The notes under the pieces are model-generated. The model was not told the origin of the DNA, did no database searches, and saw only the letters and a list, made by a program, of their open reading frames with translations. Positions 27,244 to 36,709 of a stretch of DNA of 64,000 nucleotides are shown here, piece after piece; the stretch's first letter is position 1; each line of letters opens with the position of its first letter. This stretch comes from Acidianus infernus (GTDB lineage Archaea > Thermoproteota > Thermoprotei_A > Sulfolobales > Sulfolobaceae): contig NZ_WFIY01000004.1 of NCBI RefSeq assembly GCF_009729545.1, forward strand, positions 1,338,001 through 1,402,000, written 5' to 3'. Position numbers and translations under genes: made by a program.

Positions 27244-27420
27244 TGGGTTAAGGAGCAGAAAGAGGATGGATAGCCCAAGGCGTTAATGACGCTCCTCCCG
27301 AATCGAGGAAGGAGCAACCAGCATTTATAGATGAAAGTTCCGTACAACTTCTATTCTCTGAGCTACCCGAATCGATAGTGGGAACGATGAACCGCCCTTC
27401 CAAAGCAGGAAGGAAGTCAG
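27244..27420 (+). repeat. tnpB 3'-end remnant (family B), copy 4
   Basis: This is the longest and best-structured copy. It shares GGGTTAAGGAGCAGAAAG and GGATAGCCCAAGGCGTTAAT with the copy at 19583, then diverges in the middle and regains the shared 3' end (CGAATCGAT... GGAAGTCAG). It contains two hairpins: GCTCCTCCC/GGAAGGAGC (27291-27315, one mismatch) and CCTTCC/GGAAGG just before AAGTCAG. The TnpB frame is lost, yet the stems are kept. It sits in the otherwise geneless 27086-27829 spacer. Confidence 0.6.
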
Positions 27421-27551
27421 AAATAATAGCCTGATAGAATAATAGTTCTTAGTTGATTTGTTCACAGAGAATTTCCCATTTAAGTTAATAGAAACTCTTA
27501 TATTTACTCTATAGATTTATTTTCAGGAAGGTGATTTTTGGTATACCGTGA

Positions 27552-27677
27552 ATGGCAAGCGTTTCACCTTTTGTAATTGAGAAGGGCATTAAGTCTACTG
27601 ATTGTGATGTGTTAATGACGACTGACGGCAGGATTTTGGAAGGTGTAAAAGGTGAAATTCTTCGTCCATTCTTTTAA
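27552..27677 (+). CDS. Small ORF, 41 residues, unknown
   Basis: ATG 27552 to TAA 27677 reads MASVSPFVIEKGIKSTDCDV and continues LMTTDGRILEGVKGEI to a short tail. The composition looks protein-like, and no other frame stays open. It may be a fragment of a decayed gene rather than a live peptide, since no clear promoter is visible and it lies next to transposon remains. I do not recognise it. Confidence 0.25.
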   Translation: MASVSPFVIEKGIKSTDCDVLMTTDGRILEGVKGEILRPFF

Positions 27678-27829
27678 CTAAAAAGAGATTTTTTAAAAAA
27701 AATGATATATTCTTATTAAAGTAAACACTTTTTTGTCGTATGTTTGACATTAAACTTCATGATTTCCTAAAAGATCACTGAAAGCAATATAAAAAAATAA
27801 ATAACGGATTGAGCTAATTTTTTCAAGAT

Positions 27830-28924
27830 ATGCCAAATCTAGAGGAAATTATCAGTAAAAATGGTTACGTTGCTATAACAGGATATCCCTTTTCTGGGAA
27901 GAAATACAAACTGTATAGGTCAATTGAAAAATTACGTAACATGTCTTTTTGCATAGTGTATCATAGACTTTCTATTTCAAATGAAAACCAGTGGAAGGAT
28001 TTAAAAAATATACAAAAAGGTGTAGACTCTTATGAGCTTGAGGCTTTTGACAAACAAAACTTTGATAAAATTAAGGATAAGATTAAAGGAAAAACAGTCA
28101 TTATCCTTTTCCCAAAAATCTTAGGACAAGAACAGTCTAAGGAACTACGCGAAGTAATCGAGGAAATAAAAAAGGATAGTAAAGTCATAATCGTAGCTAG
28201 GGACTATGTTTATGATTATGTCTTTGGGTCTAGGAAAAAACAGAAATTAAAAGCTCCTAAAGAAATAAAGGTCGTATGTGATAAGGAAGAAGCAAATATC
28301 ATACTCAATACCCTAGGTGGGGCTTCCTTATCGGATGACCTCAAGAACAGGATATTAAGATATGCTAGGATTAACCATGGTCCATATCGAGGTTACTATT
28401 TCCCAAGCCTCATTATAGAAGGGGTTAGGAAGATGGACGAAATAGGAGATAGTACGACCAACAGAATAGAGAAATTTGAAAAGGAATTAGCGGAATTAGG
28501 TTTTTCTGCATCAATTGTAACTTCATCACGTAAAATAATTTTTGAACAAATGACTAAAAACGTAATTAAGAGCATAATTAAGTTCTTAGGTAAATTTATC
28601 CCCAGATTTTTACTCTTAATAGGTATAGGTCTAGGGAGTGTAATTCTTAACTACCTGAACGGTTTCATGTTTCTACTTCTTTTAATTGTAGGAGCAGTAA
28701 TTATAGGGGTAGTCCTAACGCTTCTCTCTAATAATCCGGGTAAGAAAAGCTTCATAGGGGAGATTATTAAATGGTACTCTACATGGAGAAATTTGCCTCA
28801 GGAAAAAAGAGAGTATATTGCTTACCAATATGATAAAATATTTGACCTTCCACCCGGCGAATCGTTGAATATCATCAACAATGTCCTTGAAAATAGGTTA
28901 TTGTATTATAAAGTGAATAGTTAA
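27830..28924 (+). CDS. Membrane-anchored protein with P-loop-like N-terminus, unknown function
   Basis: A 364-residue protein. The N-terminus resembles a P-loop NTPase: VAITGYPFSGKKYKLYRSI, where the Walker A Ser/Thr is replaced by Lys (GxxxSGKK), followed by a possible Walker B strand KTVIILFPKILGQ around residue 90 that lacks clear acidic residues. Charged helices fill residues 100-240. Two adjacent membrane helices (about 250-300) and a cytoplasmic tail follow. It looks like a degenerate STAND/AAA-type ATPase tethered to the membrane. The flanks are transposon remnants and a broken glycosyltransferase gene, so this is an accessory region. No family can be named with confidence. Confidence 0.5.
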   Translation: MPNLEEIISKNGYVAITGYPFSGKKYKLYRSIEKLRNMSFCIVYHRLSISNENQWKDLKNIQKGVDSYELEAFDKQNFDKIKDKIKGKTVIILFPKILGQEQSKELREVIEEIKKDSKVIIVARDYVYDYVFGSRKKQKLKAPKEIKVVCDKEEANIILNTLGGASLSDDLKNRILRYARINHGPYRGYYFPSLIIEGVRKMDEIGDSTTNRIEKFEKELAELGFSASIVTSSRKIIFEQMTKNVIKSIIKFLGKFIPRFLLLIGIGLGSVILNYLNGFMFLLLLIVGAVIIGVVLTLLSNNPGKKSFIGEIIKWYSTWRNLPQEKREYIAYQYDKIFDLPPGESLNIINNVLENRLLYYKVNS

Positions 28925-28929
28925 CTCTA

Positions 28930-29836
28930 TTGGACAAGACCTTTTCCCTCACAATATTTGTAGAGACTGGTACGCCATAATATCCTCCTTTTCTTATTTC
29001 CTCTTCATTCTGGACCTGCTTTATCTTCCGCCTTTTCTTTAGGTTCTGTATTTAGAATAAGTGCACTGAAAGAGGTTGGATGAATTAACCATAACAGAGG
29101 ACGTTGCGACTTCAATAAGACTACACGAAGAAGGTTACACTTCAGTTTACGTTGTTTCACAGCTAATTTGGTACGGAGAACCTCCTGAGGATATAAACGC
29201 TTATTTAACACGACAATCAAAGTGGGCTTTTGGATATTTTCAACTTGAAAGATACTAAGAGTAACTTAAATTTCTCTCAATTTGTTGGCTATTTTTCAGG
29301 GGGTTTATATTGGGTTAAGGAAGGTCCGCTCGCAATAGCCGAATTTTTAGCTCCAGTATTTTTCCTCTTGTTCAAGTTGCCAATAATAATTTTAAATCCT
29401 TTAACCTATATCCTTGCTTACACCCCTTATCTTCTTTTTTCAATAGCACTGTTTATTTACGCGATAAAAGGAAAGGGAGAATATGGGATAAAAAGGGTTT
29501 TATTACCATCAATCGGTAGAATATCTTGAGTTTTTATCAATAACTTTAGCTTTCTTTTCTTGAATAATAGGCAAAAAGAGACCTTTCGATGTTACTCCTA
29601 AAGTTTGATGCAAAAAACGAATTCCTCATATAATAATTATCATTTTACTTATTTTATTAATTATAAAAGGATTTCTTTGGTTAACTAAAGCGAGCTCTAG
29701 TTTACCCTTATATTATTCAGCTATAATAAATACATTTTGGGCAGCTTACCAAATACCGTTTTTAATTGGTGGAACTATATTGACTAAAATAATGTCAAGG
29801 AGAGAAAATTATGTGGTAGCTCTTAACAGGAATTGA
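28930..29836 (+). pseudogene. GT2 cellulose-synthase-like glycosyltransferase, 5'-truncated and frameshifted
   Basis: Pieces of a processive GT2 enzyme appear in order in different frames. QDLFPHNICRDWYAII is first, then SLGSVFRISALKEVG, LDELTITEDVATSIRLHEEG with EPPEDINAYLTRQSKWAFGY (the TED and Q-x2-RW-like catalytic motifs), and FVGYFSGGLYWVKEGPLAIA with several membrane helices up to about 29529. A final frameshifted membrane segment ends near 29836. The N-terminal catalytic half (first Asp motifs) is missing, and at least three frame changes and several stops occur. It once made or exported a polysaccharide and is now non-functional. Confidence 0.75.
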
Positions 29837-29837
29837 G

Positions 29838-30542
29838 TCATTTTAATCTACCTGTCTCCATTAAATAATATTTTAAGTATGGAGTTTCTTCTATTTTCTC
29901 CTTGGTTAAATACTCCATGTAAATTCCCTTTGGTTTCTCTCTATTAGGCTTAGTCCTTATAATTTCCTTTTCAGTCACAATTATATCAACGGGAACATCA
30001 AAAGGTTGTGAAGGTATTTCATCAACTATTTGTATAGAGTGAACTGTTGTAGCTACTGGTGTTTTTTCATTAACCTTACCAAGTTCCCTTAATATCGCGT
30101 ATTCCAATTCGCTATAACCTTCTCCTTTTCCTACCCTATCTCCTGATCTAGTTACGGCAACCGAACCTACTACTATAAAATCTACTGTAGGAATTTCCTT
30201 ATAACTAATTCTTTTGCCCAATTTGGTAAATCCTGAAATAGTGGACGCTAGCTTAGGATTAACATTATAAAGTAAGAAAAATTCTCCTTTAAGCCTAGGC
30301 GTCGGAACTAATAACTTTTTACCGGCTGATAGAACTAACTCCCTTACTTTTCTTTGCGGAGAGTCTGGATTCACTTTAATTACTTCAGCTTTTTTAAATT
30401 CTGGAAGCGTAGAAAGAAGCTCAGCCGCTTTTTCTGAACCTTTAAAGTTAGGAATCCTACCGAAAACTGGCCTAGGAAAAGATGCTATGTTAGTTTCTTC
30501 CATTAGTTTCCAAATCTTTTGTCTAATTTCTTCCTTATCCAT
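29838..30542 (-). CDS. 5-formyltetrahydrofolate cyclo-ligase (MTHFS) family protein
   Basis: This 234-residue member of the COG0212 family has RQKIWKLMEETN at the N-terminus, a middle region LLVPTPRLKGEFFLLYN and the nucleotide/substrate loop GDRVGKGEGYSELEYAILRELG, the family's best-conserved stretch. Family enzymes convert 5-formyl-THF to methenyl-THF using ATP. Archaeal members may act on modified pterins or on other substrates, so the exact reaction is open. It is divergent from hyuA with a 58-bp shared promoter region. Confidence 0.8.
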   Translation of the reverse strand: MDKEEIRQKIWKLMEETNIASFPRPVFGRIPNFKGSEKAAELLSTLPEFKKAEVIKVNPDSPQRKVRELVLSAGKKLLVPTPRLKGEFFLLYNVNPKLASTISGFTKLGKRISYKEIPTVDFIVVGSVAVTRSGDRVGKGEGYSELEYAILRELGKVNEKTPVATTVHSIQIVDEIPSQPFDVPVDIIVTEKEIIRTKPNREKPKGIYMEYLTKEKIEETPYLKYYLMETGRLK

Positions 30543-30600
30543 AAAAACTGATTAATCTTAGGAATAAAATCCTTTTATTCTTGTAAGTTTTCCCCATTTT

Positions 30601-32529
30601 ATGATAGTAGCTGTAGATGTGGGAGGTACATTTACTGATATAGTTGGAATAGATGAAAATGGTAAAATTACTATTTATAAAGGATTAACTACTCCTAAAT
30701 CCCCAGAGATAGGCGTATACGAAGGATTAAAAAAGGGAAATTTTCACGACGTGAAAGAGATAATACATGCAACAACTATAGCAACAAATGCAATTTTAGG
30801 ACAAATTAACTTGGAGCTTCCAGAAGTTGCTTTACTTACTACTAAGGGATTTAAGGACGTTATAGAGATTGGAAGGCAAAATAGGCCAGAGCTCTATAAT
30901 CCATTTTTTGATAAACCTGCTCCCTTAGTGCCAAGGGATAAAAGATACGAAATAAATGAGAGAGTTAACGCTGAAGGAAAAATAATTCAAAGAGTTAATG
31001 AAGAAGAAGTAGATAACCTAATAAAATCTATCAAGGCAGACGCAATCGCTATCTCTTTTTTACATTCTTATATAAATCCAGATAACGAAAAGATAGTTGC
31101 ACAGATAGCTAGGAAATACTTCAAATACGTTTCAGTATCTCATGAGATAGCTCCTGAACCTAGGGAATACGAAAGAACATCGACAACTGTATTAAACGCA
31201 AAATTAATGCCAATAGTAAGCAGATACTTGGAGGCTTTAGAATCTTTACTTATGGATTTTAGTTCGCCACCTATTTTTATTATGGCAAGTTCTGGAGGCT
31301 TAATAGATAAAGAAGAGGCATCAAGAAGACCAGTGCAAATAATAGAATCTGGACCTGCAGCAGGAGTAGTAGGTGTTGCTTACTTTTCTGAATTACTTAA
31401 CATTAAAAATGCAATAAGCTTTGACATGGGCGGAACTACTGCAAAGGCAGGAACAGTTGTTGACCATAAAATAGAGATAACTACAGAATACGAGGTAGGA
31501 GGAAAAGCTCATCATGGTAGAGTGATTAAGGGTTCTGGATATCCTGTTAGATTTCCATTTGTAGACTTAAGTGAAGTTTCCGCAGGTGGAGGAACTATAA
31601 TCTGGAAAGATAGTGCAGGAGGTTTAAGAGTTGGGCCTTTAAGTGCTGGCGCAGATCCTGGACCAATAAGTTATGCAAGGGGTGGAAAAGATCCTACATT
31701 GACTGACGCTAATGTAGCCCTAGGAAGAGTAGAATCTTTACTCTCAGGTGAAATGAAACTAGATAAAGAGGGAGCGATAAAGGGATTAAATAGATTAGGA
31801 GATTATGTTGAAATAGCTAACGAAGCAATAAAGCTAGCAAATATGGAAATGGGAAGGGCTATAAGACTTGTTACAGTTGAGAGAGGTCTTGATCCCGAAG
31901 ATTTTACTCTATTTGCATATGGGGGAGCAGGACCTCAATACGCTATTGACCTCGCAGAAGAGATGGGAATTTCTACAGTAGTGATTCCTCCATATCCTGG
32001 ACTTTTTTCTGCTTTAGGAATGTTATTTGCTGATAAAAAATATGAAGCGAGAAAGTCGTATCCTAAGGATCTCGAGAAAGATTTCGAAGAGTTGGAAGCT
32101 AAGGTGAAAGGAAAATATTACTTAAGATATGCTGACGTAAGGTATGAAGGACAAGGATGGGAAATTACGATCCCAGTAAGTGATGTAAAAAAGATTAAGG
32201 AAGATTTTGAAAGTATACATAAGAAAATTTATGGCTTCACTTTAGATAGAGATATAGAAATTACGACGATTAGAGTATTTGGAATAATTCCTTCTTATAA
32301 GGTAACATTACCTAAACCTAAAACAGAAGGCAAACCTAGCGTAAAATTTAGGAAGGTTTACTTTGAAGAATGGATTGAAACTCCTATATATAATAGAGAA
32401 GAGCTTCCTAGCAATTACGAAATAGAAGGTCCAGCAATTATTGAAGAATATAGCTCAACAATCGTAATAAAGCCGAATTGGAAAGCGATAGTAGATGATA
32501 ACGGATTTATAAAGATTTCAAAGGTGTAA
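30601..32529 (+). CDS. hyuA: Hydantoinase/oxoprolinase subunit A
   Basis: This 642-residue protein carries the ASKHA-type ATP-binding motifs of the HyuA/acetone carboxylase/5-oxoprolinase family: DVGGTFTDIVGID at the N-terminus, ATTIATNAILG, ESGPAAGVVGVAYF, FDMGGTTAKAG and FAYGGAGPQYAIDLAEEMG. HyuA and HyuB together hydrolyse or carboxylate cyclic amides or ketones with ATP; the actual substrate here is unknown. hyuB follows three bases after the stop codon. A TATA-like CCTTTTATTC lies about 27 bases before the ATG, suggesting a leaderless transcript. Confidence 0.9.
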   Translation: MIVAVDVGGTFTDIVGIDENGKITIYKGLTTPKSPEIGVYEGLKKGNFHDVKEIIHATTIATNAILGQINLELPEVALLTTKGFKDVIEIGRQNRPELYNPFFDKPAPLVPRDKRYEINERVNAEGKIIQRVNEEEVDNLIKSIKADAIAISFLHSYINPDNEKIVAQIARKYFKYVSVSHEIAPEPREYERTSTTVLNAKLMPIVSRYLEALESLLMDFSSPPIFIMASSGGLIDKEEASRRPVQIIESGPAAGVVGVAYFSELLNIKNAISFDMGGTTAKAGTVVDHKIEITTEYEVGGKAHHGRVIKGSGYPVRFPFVDLSEVSAGGGTIIWKDSAGGLRVGPLSAGADPGPISYARGGKDPTLTDANVALGRVESLLSGEMKLDKEGAIKGLNRLGDYVEIANEAIKLANMEMGRAIRLVTVERGLDPEDFTLFAYGGAGPQYAIDLAEEMGISTVVIPPYPGLFSALGMLFADKKYEARKSYPKDLEKDFEELEAKVKGKYYLRYADVRYEGQGWEITIPVSDVKKIKEDFESIHKKIYGFTLDRDIEITTIRVFGIIPSYKVTLPKPKTEGKPSVKFRKVYFEEWIETPIYNREELPSNYEIEGPAIIEEYSSTIVIKPNWKAIVDDNGFIKISKV

Positions 32530-32532
32530 GCC

Positions 32533-34056
32533 ATGAAGTGGGAGATCGTTCACAAGGCTACGTCCTTCATAGCTGAAGAAATGGGAGTTTCATTAAAGAA
32601 ATCTGCGCTTTCGCCAAACATTAGGGAGAGAATGGATCACAGTTGTGCAATAGTTAACGAAGAAGGAAAAATAGTTGCACAAGCTGAACATATACCAGTA
32701 CACCTAGGGTCATTTAAGATAGGCGTTCTTAACGTATTAAATTACTTGGAGAAAGAAGGAATAGATCTTGAGGAAGGAGATTCCATTATATTTAATGATC
32801 CATATATTTCTGGAACGCACTTAAACGACGTTGGAGTATTATCTCCTATATTTTATAATGGAAAATTGGTAGGCTATGCAGTAAATAAGGCTCATCACGT
32901 AGACGTTGGAGGTCCATTACCGGGTTCAATAAATCCTATGGCCAAAACTATTTATGAAGAAGGCGTAGTAATTCCACCAGTAAAGTTAACTAGAAAAGGT
33001 AGCTTAAATGACGAAATAATTAAAATAATAAAGGAAAATTTCAAAGTTCCAGATTTCTCACTAGGAGATATAAAGGCTCAGATATCTGCAAATAAGCTAG
33101 GAGAAGAAAGAGTGAGACAATTGTTCGTAAAATATGGAGACATAAGACAATCATGGGAGGAATCTATTGATTACTCTAGAAGACTTGCACTAAATGTAAT
33201 AAATACATGGAAAAAAGGAGAATATGAAGCGGAAGACTATTTAGAATGGGGATCTTCACTACTACCTATAAAAATTAAACTTAGGGTAGAAGAAAAAGGA
33301 ATAACCGCAGACTTTGAAGGAACTCACAAGCAAATTGAAGGACCACTTAATGCGGTTCTTGGAGTAACTTATTCTGCAGTATCCTTTGCGATTAGGTCTA
33401 TGGTAGGAGAAGTTCCTACAAACGATGGATTCTATTCTTTAATTACAGTTAAAGCTGAGGAAGGCAGTCTCGTTAATCCTTTAAAACCCGCCGCTGTTGG
33501 TGGAGGTAACGTAGAGACTTCACAAAGAATAGCAGACGTAACTTTCCTGGCTATGAGTAAGTTCCTTAAAGTTCCTGCAGCAGCCTCTGGAACCATGATG
33601 AATATAATGATGGGCGGTATCTACAAAGGAAAATATTGGTCTTATTATGAAACTGTAGGCGGTGGTAGCGGTGGAAGACCGTGTAAGGAAGGTGTATCTG
33701 CGGTGCAAAATAATATGACAAACACTTTAAATACGCCAATAGAAATAGCCGAAAGGCAATATCCTATTCTCTTTATAGAATATAGAATAAGGGAAGGTAG
33801 TGGAGGTAATGGGCTTCACAAAGGAGGAGATGGAATAATTAGAGGATTTAAACTACTCTCTAAAGCCAAGATATCGATACTGGCTGATAGGTTTAAGATA
33901 GGACCTTGGGGGTTAGAAGGAGGAGAAAGAGGAAAACCTGGTAGAGTTACAATAAACGGTAAGGAATATCCTAGTAAATTCACTGAAGAAGTTAATGAAG
34001 GAGACGTAATAATAGTGGAAACTCCAGGTGGTGGAGGATATGGTAAAGCTTATTAA
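32533..34056 (+). CDS. hyuB: Hydantoinase/oxoprolinase subunit B
   Basis: A 507-residue HyuB protein with IRERMDHSCAIVNEEG near the start, FNDPYISGTHLNDVGVLSPI, NKAHHVDVGGPLPGS (probable metal/active-site His and Asp), GGGNVETSQRI and the Gly-rich GGDGIIRGFKLL. It forms the heteromeric enzyme with HyuA. Length and motif order are complete. Because the family spans N-methylhydantoinase, 5-oxoprolinase and acetone or acetophenone carboxylases, only the complex type can be stated. Confidence 0.9.
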   Translation: MKWEIVHKATSFIAEEMGVSLKKSALSPNIRERMDHSCAIVNEEGKIVAQAEHIPVHLGSFKIGVLNVLNYLEKEGIDLEEGDSIIFNDPYISGTHLNDVGVLSPIFYNGKLVGYAVNKAHHVDVGGPLPGSINPMAKTIYEEGVVIPPVKLTRKGSLNDEIIKIIKENFKVPDFSLGDIKAQISANKLGEERVRQLFVKYGDIRQSWEESIDYSRRLALNVINTWKKGEYEAEDYLEWGSSLLPIKIKLRVEEKGITADFEGTHKQIEGPLNAVLGVTYSAVSFAIRSMVGEVPTNDGFYSLITVKAEEGSLVNPLKPAAVGGGNVETSQRIADVTFLAMSKFLKVPAAASGTMMNIMMGGIYKGKYWSYYETVGGGSGGRPCKEGVSAVQNNMTNTLNTPIEIAERQYPILFIEYRIREGSGGNGLHKGGDGIIRGFKLLSKAKISILADRFKIGPWGLEGGERGKPGRVTINGKEYPSKFTEEVNEGDVIIVETPGGGGYGKAY

Positions 34057-34077
34057 TAGTAAGATTAAGGGCTTAAC

Positions 34078-35094
34078 GTGGATAGGATAAGGATTTGGAA
34101 TAGATATTTAATACCTTTAATTGAGAACTTCGTTGCTCCATACTCCGTCTTAAGGAAAATTCTACCTCAAATATTACTGTTAGGTTTAGCAGTTTATATA
34201 AATGCTTGGGTTTTTATGGTTTACCAGCATCTGGATTTTATATCCGCAATTTATGCTGGTGTTAATGTAGTTACTACTGTAGGTTTATACGCTCCAAACA
34301 TTTCGCAAATGACTGACACTGAAAAAATAGTTCTTATAATTACAATAATTTTTGCAGTAGGACTTTATACTAGCATAATTCAATCAATAGTTAGTACTGT
34401 AATAAATAGGAGTACATGGCAGGACGCTAAAGCTAGATGGAGGGGAAGTCATATGAAAGGACATACTGTAATTGTAGGAGAAGGTGAAATAGTAGCCAGT
34501 GCTGTTAGAAGGCTTGAAAGGCTTGGCGTCGATTACATAGTTTTAACTCCTTCTAAGGATATAGCAAGTAAAATAAGAAATGATAGAGTAATAATAGGAG
34601 ATCCAAAGGATGATAAGAACTTATTGACTGCAGGAATCCTAGAGGCAAAAAACGCAATAGTCTCAATGCAAAATGATATGGATACTTTGCTTATAACATT
34701 AAAGATACAGAAGATAAATCCTCCGTTACAAGTTATTAGTGTAGTAAAAGACTCTAATATGGTCGACGTTTTTAAAACTGCAGGTGCAGATATAGTAATT
34801 CCTAACGATGATATAGTAGGTAGGATAACCGCTGCTGCAGCAATATCTAATAATGTTGCTGGAGTTATATTCCATGACAGAAGTGAAAATTTAATAATAG
34901 GATTATTTGAAATTAAAAAAGAGATTAAAATAAAAGACCTACCTTCTGGTATTCTTCCTTTGGCAATAATAGAAGAAGATGGAAAGCTTAATCCTTATTT
35001 TGAAAAGGATACATTGCTAAAGAAAGGAGAAAAATTAGTTGTCCTTGGCGATCCAAACTTATTTAAGAAAGTTAAAGAAGTCTTAGGAGAGTAA
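34078..35094 (+). CDS. Two-TM ion channel with RCK (TrkA-N/TrkA-C) domain
   Basis: This 338-residue protein has two helices (about residues 27-48 and 80-100) flanking a pore loop, followed by a Rossmann RCK domain (HTVIVGEGEIVASAVRRLERL) and a TrkA-C-like end (about 255-338, KIKDLPSGILPLAII). The layout is that of MthK-type K+ channels. The selectivity filter reads VVTTVGLYAP, not TVGYGD, so ion choice may be altered or the pore may not be a K+ pore. The start is GTG (34078), 21 bp after hyuB. The next gene begins five bases after its stop, suggesting an operon. Confidence 0.8.
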   Translation: MDRIRIWNRYLIPLIENFVAPYSVLRKILPQILLLGLAVYINAWVFMVYQHLDFISAIYAGVNVVTTVGLYAPNISQMTDTEKIVLIITIIFAVGLYTSIIQSIVSTVINRSTWQDAKARWRGSHMKGHTVIVGEGEIVASAVRRLERLGVDYIVLTPSKDIASKIRNDRVIIGDPKDDKNLLTAGILEAKNAIVSMQNDMDTLLITLKIQKINPPLQVISVVKDSNMVDVFKTAGADIVIPNDDIVGRITAAAAISNNVAGVIFHDRSENLIIGLFEIKKEIKIKDLPSGILPLAIIEEDGKLNPYFEKDTLLKKGEKLVVLGDPNLFKKVKEVLGE

Positions 35095-35099
35095 TATTT

Positions 35100-36062
35100 A
35101 TGAAATATTTACTTTTAGGCTTAGGATTTGTTTCTACACATGTTGCCGAATATTTATCTAAATTTGGAGAAGTTAAGGTAACTTACAAGAGCTTAAATCC
35201 TGTAAAGAGAATATACGCTGAGGATGTACTAAAAGGTAAAGCAGAAGTAGTAAAGTTAGATCCTTTACAAGATAAGGAAAAATTAAAGGAAGAAATCTCC
35301 TCCTCTGACGTTATAGTAAATTTTATTGGAGAAATTCAAGGTAGTGAAGAAAGCCTAAGAGTAGCTAACATGGAGATACCAAAGTTAATAGCGCAGACAG
35401 TAGGTGAAACACAAAGCAATGAAGGAAAAAAGAAAATTCTAATTCATTTTAGCGGACTTCTAGGTAAAACTGGAAATAACGTAAAACCTGAGGAGCCTCA
35501 TTTACAAGGAATAAATCCTTCAACTCCTTTCGAAAAAACTAAATATGAGGGAGAAAAGGAAGTTTATCAAATTTCTCAAAAATACGACTTTCCCCTAGTA
35601 ATTCTTAGGCCTACACTAGTTTATGGTAGATATTCCGCTCACATTCAATTTATAACAATGTATAATTTTGCAAAAAAAGGAATAATACCTAGATTAAGTT
35701 TCCAATTTAATACGATAAGCGCATATTACATTGCAGAAATGATAAAGAATTTATCTGATTTTAAGGGAAGAAAATATTTTTACGCCACCGAGTGTAGTCC
35801 AGTAAACGTAACTAGATTCTTTGAATTAATGGCAAAAGGGCTAGGAATAAATAGACAAATTCATCTTTATGTTCCAGAATTCCTTGCTAAACTCGTGTTG
35901 CCAAGTTACATTAAAAGTCTGCTAAAGTACACTAAATCAACGTATGATTGCACAGAGTCTAAAAATCTTGTTAATAACTTAACTTTTGATGAAAATGAAG
36001 TTATAAAAAATGCAATATTCTTAAGAAGATTAGAAAAGGAAAAATCGCTTATTCCAACATAA
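35100..36062 (+). CDS. NAD(P)-dependent epimerase / NDUFA9-like SDR protein
   Basis: A 320-residue atypical SDR. The N-terminus is LLLGLGFVSTHVAEYLSKFG (G-x-G-x2-x-like loop). It then has DVIVNFIGEI, HFSGLLGKTGNN, the FEKTKYEGEK segment with the Y-x3-K-like site shifted, and VILRPTLVYG. This is the NDUFA9/complex I subunit-like branch of extended SDRs, found in archaea without a defined role, possibly binding a nucleotide and a quinone or lipid substrate. It follows the channel gene by five bases and precedes a SpoIIM-like gene. Confidence 0.7.
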   Translation: MKYLLLGLGFVSTHVAEYLSKFGEVKVTYKSLNPVKRIYAEDVLKGKAEVVKLDPLQDKEKLKEEISSSDVIVNFIGEIQGSEESLRVANMEIPKLIAQTVGETQSNEGKKKILIHFSGLLGKTGNNVKPEEPHLQGINPSTPFEKTKYEGEKEVYQISQKYDFPLVILRPTLVYGRYSAHIQFITMYNFAKKGIIPRLSFQFNTISAYYIAEMIKNLSDFKGRKYFYATECSPVNVTRFFELMAKGLGINRQIHLYVPEFLAKLVLPSYIKSLLKYTKSTYDCTESKNLVNNLTFDENEVIKNAIFLRRLEKEKSLIPT

Positions 36063-36103
36063 TTGGAGAAGATTTTTAACTCATAAAGCCAAAGTTCTTA
36101 TTA

Positions 36104-36709
36104 ATGAGGAGACAGACCTTAGTATTCTTTATACTTTTTATAATAGAACTAATAATATTTATAGGAACATCAGCGCTACCAGTTAATCAACCACAACTAG
36201 CTAGTCAATTCCAGTCTGAGAGATCATCTATCGTATCTTTGCCTTATCCATTAGAGGCCTTATCAATATTTACTCATAATTATGAGATAGCATTGGCAGA
36301 ATTTATTCCAGCTTTAGGAGTAGGAATTATGGGATTTTCAATAGGCTCTACAGGTTACGTTCTATCTGCAGTTTCAAATGCGCAAGGAGTACCTGGCTGG
36401 ATTCCAGCAATTTTCCTACTTACTTTACCTCACTCTTGGTTAGAGTTGCCTTCATATGCCTTTGCAGCTACTGCTGGATTATTCCTTTTAATTGATAGAA
36501 ATTGGAAGAGATTCTTATACATGATAGGTTTTGTTGGACTAGAATTATTCTTTGCAGCATCAGTAGAAGCTGGAGAAATAGTATTAGAGAACGTGAATGC
36601 TATATACTCTTATCTATTTTGGATTCCTGCAGCCTTGTTATTATATGTCCTTTACGAGGTCTATGAATATATAATGGATATAACTGAAAAACCCAAGGTT
36701 CAATATTAA
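36104..36709 (+). CDS. Stage II sporulation protein M (SpoIIM/DUF95)-like membrane protein
   Basis: This 201-residue protein has about five helices. EIALAEFIPALGVGIMGFSI and TLPHSWLELPSYAFAATAGL match the SpoIIM/DUF95 family pattern (Asn/Glu in helix 2, H-x-x-x-E-L-P). In bacteria SpoIIM is part of the engulfment machinery; archaeal homologues are membrane proteins of unknown role. A TATA-like TTTTTAACTC about 30 bases before the ATG implies its own leaderless transcript. The 3' end overlaps the convergent peptidase by 4 bp. Confidence 0.7.
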   Translation: MRRQTLVFFILFIIELIIFIGTSALPVNQPQLASQFQSERSSIVSLPYPLEALSIFTHNYEIALAEFIPALGVGIMGFSIGSTGYVLSAVSNAQGVPGWIPAIFLLTLPHSWLELPSYAFAATAGLFLLIDRNWKRFLYMIGFVGLELFFAASVEAGEIVLENVNAIYSYLFWIPAALLLYVLYEVYEYIMDITEKPKVQY

